From assembly GCA_022710025.1 (NCBI GenBank), contig JAKLHS010000033.1:1-7182 (forward strand): DNA of 7,182 nt, read 5' to 3'. Of the stretch, positions 6,001 to 7,182 are shown in pieces. The stretch's first letter is position 1; each line of letters opens with the position of its first letter. The notes under the pieces were generated by a model. The model ran no database searches. It worked only from the letters and a program-made list of their open reading frames with translations, and had not been told where the DNA came from. Source of the DNA: Caldisericota bacterium (lineage in GTDB: Bacteria; Caldisericota; Caldisericia; Cryosericales; Cryosericaceae). The position numbers and the translations under genes are program-made.

Positions 6001-6028
6001 AGTATACGGGGTTCAGGTCGCGTGTCAA
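6001..6028 (-). promoter_or_regulatory. Near-consensus promoter of the rplU operon
   Basis: Minus-strand TTGACA (6028-6023, perfect) and TATACT (6006-6001, 5/6) with a 16-base spacer. Predicted start near 5994 gives a leader of about 67 bases before rplU. No other comparable promoter was noticed inside the five-gene operon, so it probably drives all of it. Confidence 0.75.
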
Positions 6029-6039
6029 CGGTTCACAGC

Positions 6040-6067
6040 TTGAAATCATGCTGCTGTCGAGTAGTAT
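6040..6067 (+). promoter_or_regulatory. Possible promoter for pth-mfd
   Basis: TTGAAA (6040-6045) and TAGTAT (6062-6067) with a 16-base spacer; both are imperfect (4-5/6 and 4/6). If used, transcription would begin at about 6074, on the GTG start codon of pth itself, so the message would be leaderless. It lies back to back with the rplU promoter. Confidence 0.35.
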
Positions 6068-6073
6068 AGCTCT

Positions 6074-6673
6074 GTGAAAACGATCATGATAGCCGGACTG
6101 GGGAATCCAGGGCCGGAGTACGACGGTACACGTCACAATGTTGGATTCATGGCACTGGACGCGATAGCCCATTCGCTCAAGGCGCGACGCTTCTGTCACA
6201 ACCGGCTTGCCGAGTGGACAGTTGTGGACGTAGACCTGTGCGGCCGGGCGGAACCGACCAGGATTCTGCTCGTGAAGCCACAGACATTCATGAACAACTC
6301 CGGTGTAGCCATCGGCACAATGATGCGGGAGCATGCGGTAGCTCTCCGGGACATCATCATCATTCACGATGAAATGGACTTGCCCGTCGGGTATCTTCGG
6401 GTGAGTTTCAATGCGACGGCTGCAGGGCACAAAGGGGTTCGTTCGATTGCCGAGCAGTGCGGAGGCAAGGGATTCGTGCGCGTCCGCATCGGCATAGACA
6501 AACCTGGTGATCCAGACGCCGTCGTAGATTTCGTACTGTCGCGCTTTTCAAAGCCTGAATGGGGTGCCGTCGTCGATATCATCGCAAAGACTCCGATGGC
6601 TGTACGAACTATTGTTTGTGACGGAATCATGGCTGCGCAGGACTTGTTTAACCGTAAGGTAACGCACAACTGA
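6074..6673 (+). CDS. pth: Peptidyl-tRNA hydrolase
   Basis: 199 residues. Pth cleaves the ester bond of peptidyl-tRNA released from stalled ribosomes, recycling tRNA in the cytosol. Catalytic and binding motifs are visible: GLGNPGPEYDGTRHNVGF with N11 and the catalytic H21, KPQTFMNNSG (68-77), HDEMDLPVG (98-106) with D99, and AAGHKGVRSI (116-125). The last motif is usually GGHNG; here the tRNA-binding Asn is Lys120. The start is GTG at 6074 or ATG at 6086; GTG keeps the usual few residues before the first strand. No clear Shine-Dalgarno precedes either. The stop overlaps the mfd start (TGATG), and pth-mfd adjacency is known in other bacteria. Confidence 0.95.
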   Translation: MKTIMIAGLGNPGPEYDGTRHNVGFMALDAIAHSLKARRFCHNRLAEWTVVDVDLCGRAEPTRILLVKPQTFMNNSGVAIGTMMREHAVALRDIIIIHDEMDLPVGYLRVSFNATAAGHKGVRSIAEQCGGKGFVRVRIGIDKPGDPDAVVDFVLSRFSKPEWGAVVDIIAKTPMAVRTIVCDGIMAAQDLFNRKVTHN

Positions 6674-7182
6674 TGCTTTCCGCTCCATTCGAACTGTTGC
6701 TCCGGCAGATCGAAGCTGGCGCTGCGGATGTCATTGCCGCCGTGGGGCGCCTGGACGGCACCCCAGGAAAGGTGTGTATATCGACGCCTTCTGCAGGTTA
6801 TCGCCGGTTGCTTCTGGCTGCCTTGGTTTCCGTGTCGAAGCGACCGTTACTAGTGTTCTGTCCCACGGTCGACGCTGCCGAGGAGTCTGCCTCCACAGCT
6901 CGTAACTGGATACCGGATGACGGATCTCCTGCGCGGCAGGTCATCGTTCTTCCAGAGCTGGGTGTCGAACCGATGGAGTATAGTCAGTATTCACGTCCGC
7001 TCGCATTTGCCAGAGCGCGTGCCCTGGACCTTATCTATACAAGGAAGAATCCCATTATCTTCACGACTGTTCAAGCGATGATCGATCCGTCACTTTCTCC
7101 CGATGAGTTTCAGGCGCTCGCGACGACGTTGTCTGTCGGGGAAAGCATAGCGCCGCATACACTGGCACGCCGACTGGTACAG
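6673..7182 (+). CDS. mfd: Transcription-repair coupling factor Mfd, N-terminal part only
   Basis: The first 170 residues are visible; the full protein is usually above 1000, so the rest lies beyond the right edge. Mfd removes RNA polymerase stalled at DNA damage and recruits UvrA. This part matches the UvrB-like N-terminal module: a degenerate first strand and loop (VCISTPSAGYRRLLLAAL, 34-51), PLLVFCPTVDAAEES (58-72), VLPELGVEPMEYSQYSRPLA (92-111, the counterpart of the LPxxExxPYE region), ARARALDLIYTRKNPIIFTTVQAMI and a closing GESIAPHTLARRLVQ. UvrB is excluded because the Walker A GxTGxGKT that UvrB has near residue 40 is missing, as in Mfd. The ATG shares one base with the pth stop, implying reinitiation. 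Confidence 0.9.
   Translation, partial: MLSAPFELLLRQIEAGAADVIAAVGRLDGTPGKVCISTPSAGYRRLLLAALVSVSKRPLLVFCPTVDAAEESASTARNWIPDDGSPARQVIVLPELGVEPMEYSQYSRPLAFARARALDLIYTRKNPIIFTTVQAMIDPSLSPDEFQALATTLSVGESIAPHTLARRLVQ

Noticed and set aside
6673..7182. Partial gene as uvrB instead of mfd
   Set aside because: The UvrB Walker A is missing at the expected place, and adjacency to pth favours Mfd.
1..7182. CRISPR arrays, insertion sequences, phage genes or attachment sites next to the tRNAs
   Set aside because: No direct-repeat array, transposase or integrase was seen, and the tRNA 3' ends are not duplicated within the window.

Overview
This window is bacterial chromosomal core DNA. It carries encoded-CCA tRNA genes, sigma70-type promoters, Shine-Dalgarno sites and a ribosomal-protein/GTPase operon. 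The L27 protein begins directly with MAHKK, without the cleavable N-terminal extension usual in Firmicutes, and there is no prp gene between the L21 and L27 genes. I cannot name the organism. The mix (L21-L27-Obg-NadD-YqeK order, Pth next to Mfd, medium-high GC) does not point clearly to a well-known phylum; a less-studied lineage is possible, but that is a guess.

Layout from left to right. (1) 1-1067, minus: an ABC-F ATPase, cut by the left edge just before its second Walker A. (2) 1068-1199: a short regulatory region with candidate promoters for both flanking genes that face each other across an 11-bp palindrome. (3) 1200-2525, plus: a 441-residue YghO-like double-GNAT protein. (4) 2540-2800, minus: a compact tRNA cluster, transcribed Gly(CCC)-Cys(GCA)-Leu(UAA), with its own strong promoter whose -35 box contains the stop codon of the gene before it. 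(5) 2844-6028, minus: the operon rplU-rpmA-obg-nadD-yqeK behind a near-consensus promoter. obg/nadD and nadD/yqeK overlap by ATGA, and the tRNA cluster follows directly. (6) 6074-7182, plus: pth, then mfd (cut by the right edge) joined by a TGATG overlap.

Most of the window serves translation and its upkeep. It holds two 50S proteins, a 50S-assembly GTPase (Obg), a peptidyl-tRNA recycling enzyme (Pth), a probable ribosome-acting ABC-F ATPase and three tRNAs. NadD makes the NAD precursor, YqeK probably hydrolyses Ap4A, and Mfd links stalled transcription to repair. I found no mobile element, CRISPR array, phage gene or defence system. There is no gene-free stretch above 300 bases.

The points most worth a second look are the lack of any ATG/GTG/TTG start in the obg frame, the tRNA promoter fused to the yqeK stop codon, the face-to-face promoters at 1088-1165, a C55 base in tRNA-Leu, and unusual residues at conserved sites in Pth, the GNAT protein and the ABC-F ATPase.
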